Assembly: GCF_963082655.1 (NCBI RefSeq)
Contig: NC_081554.1
Location: forward strand, 94,680,245 to 94,744,244
Length of the DNA stretch: 64,000 nucleotides
Direction of reading: 5' to 3'
Source: Stomoxys calcitrans
Taxonomy: Eukaryota; Arthropoda; Insecta; Diptera; Muscidae
In this document: positions 1 to 12,189 of the stretch, one piece after another
How positions within the stretch are numbered: the first letter of the stretch is position 1
Layout of the letters: every line of letters begins with the position of its first letter
Program-made: the position numbers and the translations under genes
Notes under the pieces: model-generated
Told to the model about the DNA's origin: nothing
What the model saw: only the letters and a program-made list of their open reading frames with translations
Databases searched by the model: none

Positions 1-185
1 GGTTAAGTATTACAATACCTAACACAAATATTGCATGTGTATTGCAAATTTAGATATAGCGCAGATCACCATTACTGTGGCATTTAAAGAATCACATGTC
101 CATATAAGATACATATGTATTCTTGCGATCATGATACAGGTGAAATTTGTTGTTCAAATATCATAAAATTTTCCTAATATCCCTG

Positions 186-1019
186 TTTTATACCCACTAT
201 CATAGAATGGGGGTATACTAATCTGCTCATTCCGTTTGTAACACATAGAAATATTGATCTACGACCTCATAAACAATATATATTCATGATCGTCTTGATA
301 TTCTAAGCCAATCTAGCCATGTCAGTCAGTCCGTATGTGTAAATCACGATAGTGGCCGTATGCTCGAAACTAGCCGCTTGAAATTTTGCACATATACTTC
401 TTATTGACGTAGGTGGTTGGGGATTGTAAAGGGTCATATCAGTTCTGATTTGGAAATAGCACGATATAAACCGTTCTCCTGCCTTGACTTCTTGAGCCCC
501 TGGAAGCCGCAATTGTTATCCGATTTTGCTGGAATTTTGCACGGAACGTTTTGTTATGACTTTCAACAACCGTTCCAAGTACGGTCTTAATCGGTTAATT
601 TCCTGATACAGCTCTAATATAAACCGATCTCCTTAGTTGAGTTCTTGAACCTCTAGAAGCGCCTATTGTTGTCCGATGGAGTAAAATTTTGCGCATAGTG
701 TTCTGTTATGACTTCAAACAATTGTGCCAAGTATGGTCCAAATCGTTCTATAAGCTGATAAGGGTCCCATATAAACCTATATTCCGATTTGAAATCTTGA
801 GGCCCACATAGCTGCCTTGTTATCCGATTGGGCTTAATTTTTGCATGTAGTGTACAACTACGACTTTCAACAATCGTGCAAAGTATGGCATAAATTGGTT
901 TATAATTTAAATTTTTGTCTGATTTGATAAAAATTTGGTATGTAGAAATTTTTAGAAGAACCCATGGTGGAGCGTTCCCAAGATTCCGCCCGGCAGAACT
1001 TAAAACATTTTTACTTGTT
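186..1019 (+). mobile_element. DINE-1/HINE-like element, subfamily A
   Basis: The left end is a TATACCC-type subterminal repeat followed by a decayed GTCA/GTCC run near 327. The middle holds three or four diverged core units (CATATAAACCGATCT type, near 430, 600 and 770). The right end has GGTGGAGCG, a decayed CGCCCGGC hairpin and a TTTTTACTTGTT tail. Compared with better copies in this window it is old and heavily mutated. The DINE-1 assignment rests on known architecture: subterminal inverted repeat, (GTCY)n, internal repeats, 3' hairpin. Confidence 0.6.
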
Positions 1020-1039
1020 GTTTTCTATTCCAGCGGAGT

Positions 1040-1960
1040 GCTTCCGTCTTGACAGATCGAACGTCGTTTTTCCGAAGACGGTTCTCTGAGTTTGAAGCAC
1101 CCTGTCCTTCCAGGACCCTTTGTATACATGAATGGGGCACCTGAGCTGGAGTACGCATAGAATTCCTTGGAATCAGGAAATTTTATAGGCTTCAGGGTGC
1201 AGCGTATTACAGGTAAAAGTTTACGCTATCTGGAAGCCACTGGGTCAACATCGTCTTCAGGAGAGGGACGAGAGCGGCGGTTCGATCAGAATGCCACCAT
1301 ATACGTGAACAGACGGGCGGCACTGAAAGTTCTGCCGTCGGGCCATGTGAGGTCGAAACTGGTTAGAAGATGCAAAGAGCTTCTTTGGCTTATGGGAAAG
1401 GCTGTCAGGATCTGCTGGGTTCCGGGCCATCAAGGAGTGGTGGGAAAAAAAGAGGACTACGAGCTGGCCAGGAATGAATAGCTGATTGCTCCAATTCGTG
1501 TTTCGGAACCAGTTAGCTCTCAACAATGCGAGTTTTTTGGTAGAGTGAGTTGGTGCTGTAGGTTTCATGGTAGCTAAGGCATTGTGACCGAGAATTTTGT
1601 GAATCAAGACGTCGCTTGTCCTGGGTCTGAGGAACCATGACTTCGGATAGCTGATAGGCATCCTGATTGGGCATTGCATCGTCAGGACTTTGACGTCGCG
1701 CTGGAGGCAAGGAGAGACAGACATCTGCAGGATGTGCGATGGCGGGGAAGGGTTGGAAACGGTTAAGCGCATTTTGTGTCACTTCCCCTCAGGGGTGAAC
1801 ACCTCTTTCCATGCCGGGATTCACTCCCGGTACTTAGCCCCTCTTGTCATTCTGTAGTTCTGTATAGCCCTGAATTTGCTGACTGGATCATAATCTTGCC
1901 ATTTAGAGTTTCTTCTTCTGGTCATACGCGATGGTTCCTTTTCTGTCCTATTTGCTGACA
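1040..1960 (+). mobile_element. non-LTR retrotransposon 3' relic (RNase H end and C-terminal Cys region)
   Basis: Positions 1290-1480 read as the C-terminal half of a LINE-type RNase H, including AALKVLPSGHVRSKLVRRC and the terminal WVPGHQGVVG motif. Further on, near 1660-1790, another frame gives a GHC...C..C...LETVKRILCHFP-like tail typical of the zinc-knuckle-like end of RNase H-bearing LINEs. The two parts are in different frames with stops between them, so it is a dead 5'-truncated copy. The clade (I/LOA/R1-type) is inferred, not tested. Confidence 0.6.
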
Positions 1961-1976
1961 GTTTTTCTCCACTTAT

Positions 1977-2644
1977 TTTTATACCCTCCACCATCGGATT
2001 GGGGTATACTTATTTCGTCATTCCGTTTGTAGCACCTCGAAATATTCGACTAAGAGCCTATAAAGTATATAAATTCTTGGTATTCATGTCATTTTAAGTC
2101 GATCTACCCATGGGCCAAATCGGTCCCCGTTTAGGTATAGCTCCCATATAAACCGATCTCCCGAATATACTTCTAAAGCGTCTAGAACACGCAATTACTA
2201 TCTGAATTGGCTAAAATTTTCTGTGACCTACAACAGATGAACTAAGTATTCTTCAAAGCTTACATATGAACCGGTCTCTCGAATATACTTTTTGAGCCTC
2301 TAGGGGCGCTTCTTTTATCTAATTTAGCTGAACCTTTGCACGATGACTTTTCCTATGACCTCCAACAGATCTACGAAGTATGGTTCCAATCGGCTCAAAA
2401 CCGATCTCCCGAATATACTTCTTGAGCCTCTAGAGGGCTCTTATCCAAACATATAAAAAATCCTTGAGGATTTCTTGTTATGACCTCCCATAATCCTTTT
2501 TTAGTTTCTGCCTATAAAAAGAAACCGTCCGAAGGACTTGATTTGCCCATAAAGGAATACCGGGCACAGAACTTGACAAATGCGATTTATGGTGGACGGT
2601 ATATAAGATTCGGCCTGGCCGAACTTAGCACGATTTTATTTGTT
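1977..2644 (+). mobile_element. DINE-1/HINE-like element, subfamily A
   Basis: It starts with TTTTATACCCTCCACCAT and ends with GGTGGACGGTATATAAG, a near-perfect CGGCCTGGCCG hairpin and TTTTATTTGTT. The (GTCY)n tract is almost gone (CATGGGCCAAATCGGTCC). Core units are visible near 2140, 2270 and 2400. Confidence 0.65.
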
Positions 2645-2869
2645 CTCTTCTACGTTCTTCTAAGGGCAATACAATAGGCCTAAGGCTTCCGAGTGAAGCG
2701 GCTAGTAACCAAGATTGCTTGTCACATGGCCTCCAACCTAATCTAACCTAGCCTTGTAGTAAAAATTTGATGTAGAAAGCAAATTGTTGACAAAATAAAT
2801 AACAGAATGTGGCCTTCTTTTGAGAAAAAGATGCCGGAAAGCCAATCCATTTGCGACGGGGTTTGCTGT

Positions 2870-3502
2870 TTTTATACCCTCCACCATAGGATGGGGGGTA
2901 TACTAATTTCGTCATTCTGTTTGTAACTACTCGAAATATTCGTCTGAGATCCCATAAAGTATATATATTCTTGATCGTCGTGACATTTTATGTCGATCTA
3001 GCCATGTCCGTCCGTCTGTCCGTCTGTCTGTCGAAAGCACGCTAACTTCCGAAGGAGTAAAGCTAGCCGCTTGAAATTTTGTACAAATACTTCTTATTAG
3101 TGTAGGTCGGTTGGTATTGTAAATGGGATTTTGACTTCTTGAGCCTCTAGAGGTCGCAATTATTATCCGATTTGCCTGAAATGTTGTACGACGGATTCTC
3201 TCATGACCATCAATATACGTGTTTATTATGGTCTGAATCGGTCTATAGCCCGATACAGCTCCCATATAAATCGATGTCTCTATTTTACTTCTTGAGCCCC
3301 CAAAGGGTGCAATTCTTATTCGAATTGGCTGATATTTTACACCGGACCATATCTTGATATCGCTCTAATAGCAGAGCAAATCTTTTCTTATATCTTTTTT
3401 TGCCTAAGAAGAGATGCCGGGAAAAGAACTCGACGAATACGATCCATGGTGGAGGGTATATAAGATTCGGCCCGGCCGAACTTAGCACGCTTTTACTTGT
3501 TT
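2870..3502 (+). mobile_element. DINE-1/HINE-like element, subfamily A
   Basis: Well preserved. The left end is TTTATACCCTCCACCATAGG, a GTCCGTCCGTCTGTCC tract lies near 3005, and the right end has GGTGGAGGGTATA, the TTCGGCCCGGCCGAA palindrome and CGCTTTTACTTGTT. It is internally shortened against the 57.7 kb copy. It abuts the next element directly. Confidence 0.75.
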
Positions 3503-4177
3503 TTTATACCCACCACCGTAGTATAGGGGGTATATTCATTTAGTCATTCCGTTTGCAACACATCGAAATATCAATTTCCAACCCTACAAAGTACATATAT
3601 TGTATTTCGGATCGTCGTAAAATTCTAAGACGATTTAACGATGTCCGTGTGCCTATCCGTCTGTTGTAATCAGTCTAGAGCTTTCAAAAATTGAGATATT
3701 GATAGATATTTTTCATTCGATTTCGCTGAAATTTGAAACAGTGAGTTTTTCTGAACCTCACGATATCCGACCTTAATTTGAAACAGTGTGTAGAGACTTC
3801 CCAACATCCGACTTAACTATGGTTCTGATCGGACTATATTTAGATATAGCTGCCATATAGACCGATCTGCCGATAAGAGCACTGAAGCCCATAAAAGTTT
3901 TATTTATTACCCGATTTTGTTGAAATTTGAAACAGTGAGTTTTTCAGAACCTCACGATATCTGACCTTAATATGGTTCAGATCGGTTTATAATTGGATAT
4001 ATCTGCCAAAAAGACCAATATTTTATTCTACAAAATTTAATAGTGACATATATATTAGACCGCTCAATGTCCGTGCCGAATTTGGGTACTTAAGTTATCC
4101 AATTTTCATCGGATTGTGACGAAATGGTGGGTATCCAAAGTCCCCATCCGGCCGAACTTAATGCCTTTTTACTTGTT
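3503..4177 (+). mobile_element. DINE-1/HINE-like element, subfamily B
   Basis: The left end is TTATACCCACCACCGTAG and the right end is GGTGGGTATCCAAAG, a damaged hairpin (CATCCGGCCGAAC) and TGCCTTTTTACTTGTT. Subfamily B differs from A in its end sequence (CCCACCACC in place of CCCTCCACC) and in CACATCGAAATATC. It sits tail to head with the preceding A element. Confidence 0.7.
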
Positions 4178-6060
4178 CACAAAATTTTTTTTTTTTTTAA
4201 TTCAGGTAAAATCCGGAATTAAAAACACCCGGGTGTTTATCATTCTTTGCAGATCCCATTTGCTAACCGATTATCATCTTCTCGTTTTGTTTTGTAGTAA
4301 TAGTAAAAAAAGGAATGACCGATACAATGGCATTAATATTTCTTATTTGACTACAATTTGGTGAAATTCACAAGCTAAGGTTCATTTGTAGCTTTACAGG
4401 TAGGTCGCAAATCTTACAGAACTTGCGAAATTTTGCAAAAATTTGCAAAAAACGAACGGGCATGTGTACAATCATCACCATGAATTCTAGTTAGATCTCC
4501 ATATATTTTCGTAGTATTCGACCACTAATTTTCGGTACAAACACCATAGTGAGAAATTTCTCGCTAATCAAACGCCACAGGTGATTCTTCCAATTTTCAA
4601 CAAATCATTGAAATTCACACAAATATTTGTGAAAACACTATTCAAATATAATCTTTTTCATCAAATTATCACTTATTTACAAAAATGTGTGTTACAAATG
4701 CATCATTATCCTTGACTTAAGTGCTTAGAATGCGTCGAGGCCTACATACTGCTCTCTTGGAAAACTAACAAAATTGCTGGGTTATGTAGTACATCGGCTA
4801 TGGATTATCTCATAGATCACAAGCTTACAATGAACTGAGATGAAGACAAAATTTCCCAAATGATCTTCTATTGATCAACATTTGTAAACCGAAACAAACA
4901 AAACTGGCTGCCATTAGCATTACCTGCATCAGGGCAGAGGTTCTGACCCATACTTTCTTAAGCCTTTGTATTCTCTCTCATTGTTGTTTAACTCTCTCAC
5001 ATGACTTACAAGGAGAAGCAACACTTTCGTAAAGGGGTTTCGTTCACACTCGCTTGCGAACAAAGTCAAAGAATGACAGCAAATAAAGGATGATTGTCCT
5101 AAAAGACGAGAATACAACGAAATCGTTTTATGATCTCTCATAAACGTCTTAAATACAGAGTAAATTTATGACTTTCTAGGGATCTCTTCCTGACTGATGG
5201 ACGGTTACAGCAAAAGAATAAGAAAGGATTAATACGGAAATTCTCTAGTCCGTTCAACATGTCCACCAATTCACAATGTAGTTGATCGTTTTAAGTTGTG
5301 TGTGCAAACGAAAGGCTTCAGCTAACCCAGTTTTTCCTGGTCATACGAATATCCTATTGCTAAATTGCCTGTATGGTAAACTAGACATTGAAGTGAGACT
5401 TAGCGGCATAATCTATGGATTAGGAGAAATATTGAGTGTCAGGTATGGTATTGGTTGCATATTGTGGACTTTTCGCGGGTTTGAAACATGTTTCATGGAT
5501 TGGTTTTATGGTTTGAGATGCACATAAATATTTTGAGGTTTATGTCACTAATTCGGGGGTAACACCTCATTTTTGGGGACATCAATTTCGTTGACTTCTC
5601 ACACATGAAGCAGATGGAGGGTATTAGCTGTACTGAAAAAATTGTTGTCCTAATTTAAAAGATTCGAGCCAAAGTAAGCAAACTTTATTTAAAGATGGAC
5701 AATTTTCCAACTTTTTAAGGAAACTTTGCCTTCGGTGAATAATAATAATTCCATTCGTTTGAGATGGTGTTGCCTATAGAGAGTGCAAAAATGTTGCATT
5801 TTTTTACAACGTGCCAAGTTTACAGTGGAGAGTGCAGCACTTTTAACCAGCTGCAATCACTAAGTAGGCACCTACACCTAAATAGCCGCGTACAATGAAT
5901 ATCATGTATATTCCTGAAATTTTGTTTGAACTTTTGGAGCATATCCATTTTTTTATTTTTCAAGTTCCGCATATTCGATTGAAAATGTAAAAAGTGCAAC
6001 ACTTTGAAAGGATTAGAGCGACAATTGCAAAATGTTGTACCGATTAGGTGTAACATTAAT
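4178..6060. other. no recognisable feature
   Basis: AT-rich DNA without a recognisable gene or repeat. Short open frames such as 5282-5527 show no domain, no codon signal and no splice context I can defend, so they are not called. Confidence 0.5.
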
Positions 6061-6062
6061 GT

Positions 6063-6882
6063 TATTATACTCTACACCACTGCTGTGGTACAGGGTATTA
6101 TAACTTAGTGCATTTGTTTGTAACACCCAGAAGGAAGAGAGATAGACCTACTGATAATATACCGATCGACTCAGAATCATATTTTGATTCGATTTAGTCA
6201 TGTCCTTCTGTCTGTTTGTCTGGCCGTCTGTCCATGTAAATTTGTGTACAGGTCGCAATTTTCATCCGACCATCTTCTAATTTGGTACAGACATGTTTTT
6301 CGGCCTAGAGACAAAGTCTATTGAAATTGAAAAAAATCGGTTCAGATTTGGATATAGCTCCCATTTATATGTTCCTCCGATTTGCAGTAATAATGTAATA
6401 AAATGGTCATTCGTTAACCGATTCTCGCGAAATTTGGCAGGAGGAATTTTCTTATAACTTTCGGCATTACTGATGAATTTTATAGAAATCGGTTCAGATT
6501 TAGATATAGCTGCCATATATGTATATCGCCCGATTATCGCTTCTACGGCCACTGCAAGCGCATTTATTGGCCAATCTTGGCAACATTTTGTACATCATCA
6601 ACTACCACAATATCTGAAAAGTTGGCTCCAAAACGGATCAGATTTAGATATAGCTCCCATATATATGTTCGTCCGATTTTGGGAAAGATTGCAATAAAGT
6701 GCTATTTTGTTAACCGTAGTTATTACAGTTTGAACATATTTGCTCTAAATTTGATACGTGTTGTTTAATAACCCATTTGAAATCATCCGCCGAGGTCCAT
6801 CAAAATTGGTTCAGAATTGGATATAGCTCCCACATTGTACTTATAGGATATTATACAGTCGGCACCGCCCTTTCTTACTGTT
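6063..6882 (+). mobile_element. DINE-1/HINE-like element, subfamily C
   Basis: The left end is TTATACTCTACACCACTG...CAGGGTATTATA with a CTGTCTGTTTGTCTGGCCG tract near 6212. Internal units contain GATTTAGATATAGCTGCCAT and CCGATTNNCAGTAATA. The right end is GGATATTATACAGTCGGCACCGCCCTTTCTTACTG, where the hairpin is CGGC-type rather than TTCGGCC. This defines a third subfamily in the window. Confidence 0.65.
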
Positions 6883-6956
6883 TTTTTAGAAACGAGATCA
6901 CCATTAGTTAAAAACGCAAAATAGTCGTACAAAGAGGAGCGTCTTTATATGTTTAG

Positions 6957-7050
6957 TTTTTATATCCTCCACCATAGGATGGGAGTATAAAAATTTCGTC
7001 ATTCTGCTTGTAACACCTCGAAATATGCGTCTAAGACCCCATAAAGCATC
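6957..7050 (+). mobile_element. DINE-1/HINE-like 5' fragment, subfamily A
   Basis: Only the first ~95 bp survive: TTTTTATATCCTCCACCATA, then TTTCGTCATTCTGC and CCTCGAAATATGCGTC. The sequence leaves the family before the GTCY tract. Confidence 0.6.
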
Positions 7051-7138
7051 TTGGTTTCGGTTCTTTGGCTCGTTTTCATTCTAAAAATCCTACAAATAAG
7101 GAAAATTCTAAAATTTTCGACTAAGTATGACCTCTGCC

Positions 7139-7335
7139 CTAGCCAACGATAATAAAGCTATAACCTCTTTTCGCATGTATTGACCTACGAAATTTTGATG
7201 CGTCGACAGGCCTTACTTTGCTAGCATCTGCCATATTCGTTGACCTTGGGCCCTCACCTTTGGGAGATACCTTGCATGACGCTAGAGACATACCACAGAT
7301 TACAGTTTCCCTAGAATGTGAATTTTTATTTTTCA
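7139..7335 (-). mobile_element. probable LINE relic (post-RNase H linker)
   Basis: On the minus strand a short stretch (SRETVICGMSLASCKVSPK) resembles the linker that follows RNase H in the LINE at 12.9-13.4 kb, where the same GMPLATCK-like spacing is expected. The + strand DNA near 7275-7330 also resembles 13320-13380. Weak evidence. Confidence 0.3.
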
Positions 7336-7750
7336 ACCAATCCAAAATGTTAAATTTAAACCTCTGGCGATTAAAATCGGTCAAAACTTTTAATCGGCCA
7401 GAAGATTTTTGACCCAGTTTTAATTTGCTTTACAATTTCCGGCGCATGTATATCAGTGAAAAACTCTTTCTGCTCCACGTTATTTGTTGCATGGTTTCCT
7501 AGGAAATGTATCCGCAAGAAGTTAACAGATATTCATTCACTGATTTCTGCATGTGCCCCTACCATGTGTGAAGGCTAGAAGCTTCCGTAGCCTAGAGACC
7601 TAGATGTTTATTCAAAGGAGCTGCATAATTCCATCCAGGGTTTATTCTGAGCCATCTTCAACTCACCCTTGTATTTCCTAACTCTGTTTCAGGGGTTTCC
7701 CAGTACTTTTGTGCCTTTTTGGCTTTCGCTTTATGGAAAGGTCTTTCTAA

Positions 7751-8047
7751 GGTTAAGGTAAGAGGTTAGCATGTCCGCCTATGACGCTGAACGCTGGGTT
7801 CGAATCCTGGCGAGACCATCAGAAAAAAATTTCAGCTGTGGTTTTCCTAATGCTGGCGACATTTGTGAGGTACTATTCCATGTAAAACTTCTCTTTAATG
7901 AGGTGTCGCACTGCGGCACGCCGTTCGGGCTCGACTATAAAAAGGAGGCCCCTCATCATTGAGCTTAAACTTGAATCGGACTGCACTCATTGATATGTGA
8001 GAAGTTTGCACCTGTTCCTTAGTGGAATGTGCATGGGCAAAATTTGC
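7751..8047 (+). mobile_element. tRNA-derived SINE, near full length
   Basis: The head holds pol III type boxes: GTAAGAGGTTAGC (degenerate A box) and GGTTCGAATCC (B box) at about 7798. The body includes TTTCAGCTGTGGTTTTCC, GGTGTCGCACTGCGGCACGC and GGAGGCCCC. The tail is TTGATATGTGAGAAGTTTGC ... GTGCATGGGC. The same parts recur in at least nine other places in the window. It looks tRNA-like but cannot be a functional tRNA because no acceptor stem closes. Confidence 0.7.
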
Positions 8048-8164
8048 CACCATTGAATGGTGAAAGGTATTGGGGAAGAGAATGTCAAAAGAATTTTGGA
8101 CCCAAGTATCTGGAACTCCAAATGAACATATAGGTCAATGTTAAATTGTTATAAAAGGGAGTTG

Positions 8165-8640
8165 GGAGCGGCTTTGTAGATTTGTTTGTTCAGTATAGAC
8201 TCAAAAACGGCTTACCCGATATTCTTGAAATTTTCACAGATTGTGCAGGTTGATCTGGAAATAGTAAGAGGTTATATATTTTTTTGACATTCGGAAACGG
8301 GTCGGACCCTCCTCCTTACCCCAAAAGCAACACCCAAAATAGTAGTGGGCCGATCGGGACAATATTGAACTCAAATCAATGGTATTTGGGTCCAAGTACC
8401 TAGGTAGTCGCTCCGACCACAAACCCATATTCAACGATCATGACAATATGAGACTCAAGTGAAAGGTATTCAAGAGTAGATTTCGAATACAATCTGGAAG
8501 GGAGCCGTCCCCAAACTAAACCTCCTTCAAATACCCATATTGGCCGATAATGGCAATGAATGAAAATTATTGGAGAATAGAAAACAACCCAAAAACCGAA
8601 CATATTTATCGATCTTGGACATATGGGACTCAAAAAAAGC
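8165..8640 (+). mobile_element. Helitron-like satellite-bearing repeat, left piece
   Basis: It begins with a typical Helitron-like head (TTGTTTGTTCAGTATAGACTC, then ACGG..TACCCGATATTCTTGAAATTTT). Diverged units of about 105-110 bp containing GACTCAAATGAAAGGTATT-like words follow. The same units occur in the opposite orientation at 9080-9630, 12.2-12.7 kb and 56-57.7 kb. Confidence 0.5.
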
Positions 8641-8654
8641 CTACAACCAGAAAA

Positions 8655-9062
8655 TTTAGTCTGCTGATATCAGCAAACACTGTCTGCTGATATTAAATTA
8701 AAAATTTTGAACTTTTGAGTAAATCCATTCAAAATTTGTTGAACCTCGAAATAACAATTAAGGTATTTTTTATATTTTTTTGTTAAAAGCATATATAAAA
8801 ATGTTGTAGTTATTTTGTCTGCTGTTATTTAAAATCGATCGAAACTGAAATTGTAGAAAATTAAAAAAAAAATTAAGTTATATGCTTCTAAAATTGAAAA
8901 ATAATAATAAAAATGTAAATATTTATGACATTTTTGAGCTTTTGTTAATTTTTCATAATTTGATAGCAGCAGAAAACGTTAGCCGTTTTAGTAACAATTT
9001 TCTGCTGTCCCATTTTCAGGAGACTTTCTGCTGTTTCAGCAAACATTTTTGCTGTTTTTACT
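8655..9062. repeat. AT-rich insert with repeated CTGCTG(A/T) words
   Basis: TCTGCTGATATCAGCA occurs twice at 8660-8695, the first as a palindrome. TCTGCTGTTATT (8818), TTTTCTGCTGTCC (8999), TTTCTGCTGTTTCAGC (9026) and TTTTGCTGTTTT follow. The stretch sits between two opposed Helitron-like pieces and may be an insertion. A shorter related patch is at 55780-55855. Family unknown. Confidence 0.4.
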
Positions 9063-9079
9063 AACAAATTTCTATAAAT

Positions 9080-9630
9080 GTTTTTATAAGAAGAACACGG
9101 ATTTGGTATCCAATTCTGGTGCAAAGAATTTGGGAGCCGGCCCCACCCCTATATTGCCATGTTCGGTAAGTATGTACTGTTTGTTGGTGTTTTGAGGGTG
9201 TGATGGCATTTAGACCCAAAAGCATATATCTAATTCGTATTCTACTTCCGCCGGTTAGACCGCCACCCAGATACTTGGACGCAAATTTCATTTTCATATT
9301 CGTAACCTACGTTCGAAAACCATTCATTTGAATCTCATATAGTCATGATCATCTGATTTGGGGACTGGTTTAGGGGCTTGGAGCGGCCTCTATTTCTTGG
9401 ACCTCATTTTTAATGCCATATTCGAAGTCTACTCCCAAATACCTTTCATTTGAGTCCCATATTGGTATAATCGTCCAAAATGGCTTTTCGAATCGTCTTT
9501 TGGTTTGGGGCAGTTCTGCGCTTGGCACAGTTTTTAATATAATATTCATACTCTACTCTCAAATACGTTTCATTTGAATTTCATATTGTAGCGATCGGTC
9601 TACTTTTGATTTTTATTTTCTAACTCCATG
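9080..9630 (-). mobile_element. Helitron-like satellite-bearing repeat, right piece
   Basis: It contains four or five diverged units with the word order ATATTCGTA(T)TCTACT, CCCAAATACCTTTCATTTGA, GTCCCATATTG and GG...TTGGG, matching 56.0-57.7 kb. It ends near TTTTGATTTTTATTTTC. The orientation is opposite to the 8.2 kb piece. Confidence 0.5.
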
Positions 9631-9839
9631 TTTCGCACCGCACCAAAATGTCAACGAATACTGAACGAATCTTGCGAATCATCTCTTATTTTTAGTGTGT
9701 CAGCTTTTATTTTGATGCTTGTGGTGCAATGGTGGCAACGTAAAATGTATGCATAAAAAAGCAATCATTAATAAATGAAAGCGCTTGAAAGCAACAGCAT
9801 TATTTGCTATTGTTGAACGAAGTCAAGTCAAAAATATGC

Positions 9840-10075
9840 TTTTATAAGAGCTATAGGAAAATTTTTCAACAAAAAAAACATATAAAATTCAGAAAAATGC
9901 ATAACGGTGACTGCGCCTCAAATGGTACATCCGCTAAGTCCAATTTTGGCATCCTCTTTCCAACATTTCGACCGGTATCTCACGAAAAATGCTTTAACAA
10001 AGCCCCACAAAAACAGGCGTTAAATCGCACGATCTAGGCGTCCAATTGACCGGTCCCTAATGTGAAATAAAATTT
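9840..10075 (-). mobile_element. Tc1/mariner-superfamily transposase relic
   Basis: Minus-strand frames give GPVNWTPRSCDLTP, like the PPRSCDLTPLDYFLWG block around the last catalytic Asp of a DDE_3-type transposase, then FLWGFVKAFF in another frame, and near the end NWT*RMYHLRRSH. At least two frameshifts and stops show it is dead. The match is from memory of the family motif. Confidence 0.4.
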
Positions 10076-10104
10076 TCACCGATCTCTTTAGTGATTTAGG
10101 GTTT

Positions 10105-10432
10105 CCTAAACATCCCATTGCGCAACAAATTAGAGGGAAACTAACTTCTCACAATATCAATTGAGTGCGGCCCGTTTAAAATTTAAGCTCAATGATACGG
10201 GGACCTCCTGTTTTATGCCGAGTCCGAACGGCGTGTCACTGAAAAGTGACACCTCTTGGTTGAGAAGTTGTACATGGCTGAAATACTCACAAATGTTGCC
10301 AACATTTGGTGAGAAGATAACCACCGCTGAAAAAGGTTTTAAGGTGTTCTCGCCTGCAGGATTTGAACCAGGGCGTTTTGGCACTATAGGCGGACATGCT
10401 AACCTATGCACCACAATGGCTCCCGATCTCGC
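10105..10432 (-). mobile_element. tRNA-derived SINE, near full length
   Basis: Reverse orientation of the 7.75 kb copy. The B box complement GGATTTGAACC is at about 10360, the tRNA-like stretch GGCGGACATGCTAACC at 10391, and the tail ACTTCTCACAATATCAATTG at 10144. It includes the GTGTCACTGAAAAGTGACAC hairpin-like body segment. Confidence 0.7.
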
Positions 10433-10849
10433 CTCTCAATAAGTTCATTGTATGCTTGCTTTGTGGCATGTGGCACCATCTTGTTGAAACCACATGTCAT
10501 GCAAGTCAAGCTCTTGCATTTTGGGCAAAAAAAAGTTGCATATCACGACAGTGAGATGACATCCAAGCGTTGTTCGTTTGTAGGACTATTGATGGTCAAA
10601 TTATAGACAAAACTGAAGATCTTTAACAGTGAAACAAAACACGAAACGTGTGTGAGCTGTTTAAAACAGTGTTGCCAAAAAGATAATAGCTAAAAAATTT
10701 GCTTTTTAAAGCGAATGTTAGCAATTTGTTCTCTGTAATACATATTAATAAACAACTTCTTATTTCATTGGATTAAATTGCGGATAAAATCTGAAATATT
10801 TTATTTATTTCATTTAACACCTAAAGGACCAACCGGTCGTTTACACCGA

Positions 10850-11646
10850 TTTTCATACCCACCACCGAAGGATGGGGGTACATTCATTTTGTCATTCCGG
10901 TTGCAACACATCGAAATATCCATTTCCGACCCTATAAAGTATATATATTCTTGATCAGCGTAAAAATCTAACACTGTCTAGCCATGTCCGTCCGTCTGTC
11001 TGTTGAAATAACGCTACAGTCTTTAAAAATAGAAATATTGAGCTGAAACTTTGCACAGATTCTTTTTTTGTCCATAAGCAGGTTAAGTTCGAAGATGGGC
11101 TATATCTAACAATATCTTGATATAGCCCCCATATAGACCGATCCGCCGATTTAGGGTCTTAGGCCTTTACGGGCCACATTTATTATCCGATTTTGCTGAA
11201 ATGTGGGACAGTGAGTTGTGTTAGGCCCTTCGATATTTTTCTGCAACTTGGCCCAAATTGATCAAGATTTAGATATAGCTGCCATATAGACCGATCTCTC
11301 GATTTAAAGTTTTGGCCCCATAAAAGGCGCATTTATAATCCGATTTCACTGAAATTTGACACAGTGACTTATGTTAGGCTTTTCGACATCCGCGTCGTAT
11401 ATGGTTCAGATCTATTTATGTTTAGTTATAGCTACCAAAAAGACCAATATTTTGTTATACACAATTGAACAATGACTTGTACTTGTTAGTATTTGGTCTA
11501 AATCGGAATATATTTCGATATAGCTGCTATGGGGCATAAGGTATGCATTTTTCACTGGATTTTGACGAAAGGTGGTTTACATATATACCCGAGGTGGTGG
11601 TAATCCCAAGTTCGGTCCGGCCGAACTTAACGCCTTTTAACTTATT
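10850..11646 (+). mobile_element. DINE-1/HINE-like element, subfamily B
   Basis: Left end TTTCATACCCACCACCGAAG, GTCCGTCCGTCTGTCTG at 10987, two core units (11135 and 11277), right end GAGGTGGTGGTAATCCCAAG, TTCGGTCCGGCCGAA hairpin and CGCCTTTTAACTTATT. Fairly complete. Confidence 0.7.
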
Positions 11647-11740
11647 AAATTTCGTTCAAAATTCTCGTAGCGTTGCGTTTTATTAAATTGGTGTAATCTT
11701 TGTTTAAAACATTCTTTTATTTTAATTTTTTTGCGGATAT

Positions 11741-11956
11741 ATTGGGTTTTTCATATAGTCGGCGTTGACAAATTTTTTCACAGCTTGTGCCTCTGTAATT
11801 GCATTCTTTCTTCTGTCAGTTATCAGCTGTTACTTTTAGCTTGCTTTAGAAAAAAAGTGTAAAAAAAGTATATTTGATTAAAGTTCATTCTAAGTTTTAT
11901 TAAAAATGCATTTACTTTCTTTTAAAAAATTCGCAATTACTTTTTGGGCAACCCAA
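11741..11956. mobile_element. mariner-type MITE (Hsmar1/MADE1-like end), left end damaged
   Basis: The right end is CGCAATTACTTTTTGGGCAA followed by CCCAA, the complement of a TTGGGTTGCCC..AAGTAATTGCGG terminal repeat as known for cecropia-type mariners. The left end is rearranged (ATTGGGTTTTTCATATAG). Its body is nearly identical to 42340-42577. Confidence 0.6.
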
Positions 11957-12189
11957 TACATATGTGGTATACCTAGATAGACCAACCTGTCATATTGACC
12001 TTTTGTATAAAATTGTACCACTGTTCGATAATTTTTTTTTTTTAAATACTACTATAACCCGATTTGTAAGGGAATATGGGAACCCTGTTATCAAATGATG
12101 GCACATTTGAATTTCAAGTAATAAAAAAAAATCTAAACTTTTTTTGTGGTATATATCATATTGCTATAATAAAGGTACAACTTTAGTAA

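Noticed and set aside
5282..5527. 81-codon open frame, possible small gene
   Set aside because: No domain, signal peptide or splice partner that I can defend, in an AT-rich stretch.
7755..7830. tRNA gene
   Set aside because: Boxes A and B are present but no closed acceptor stem is seen, and the same head recurs with a constant SINE body.
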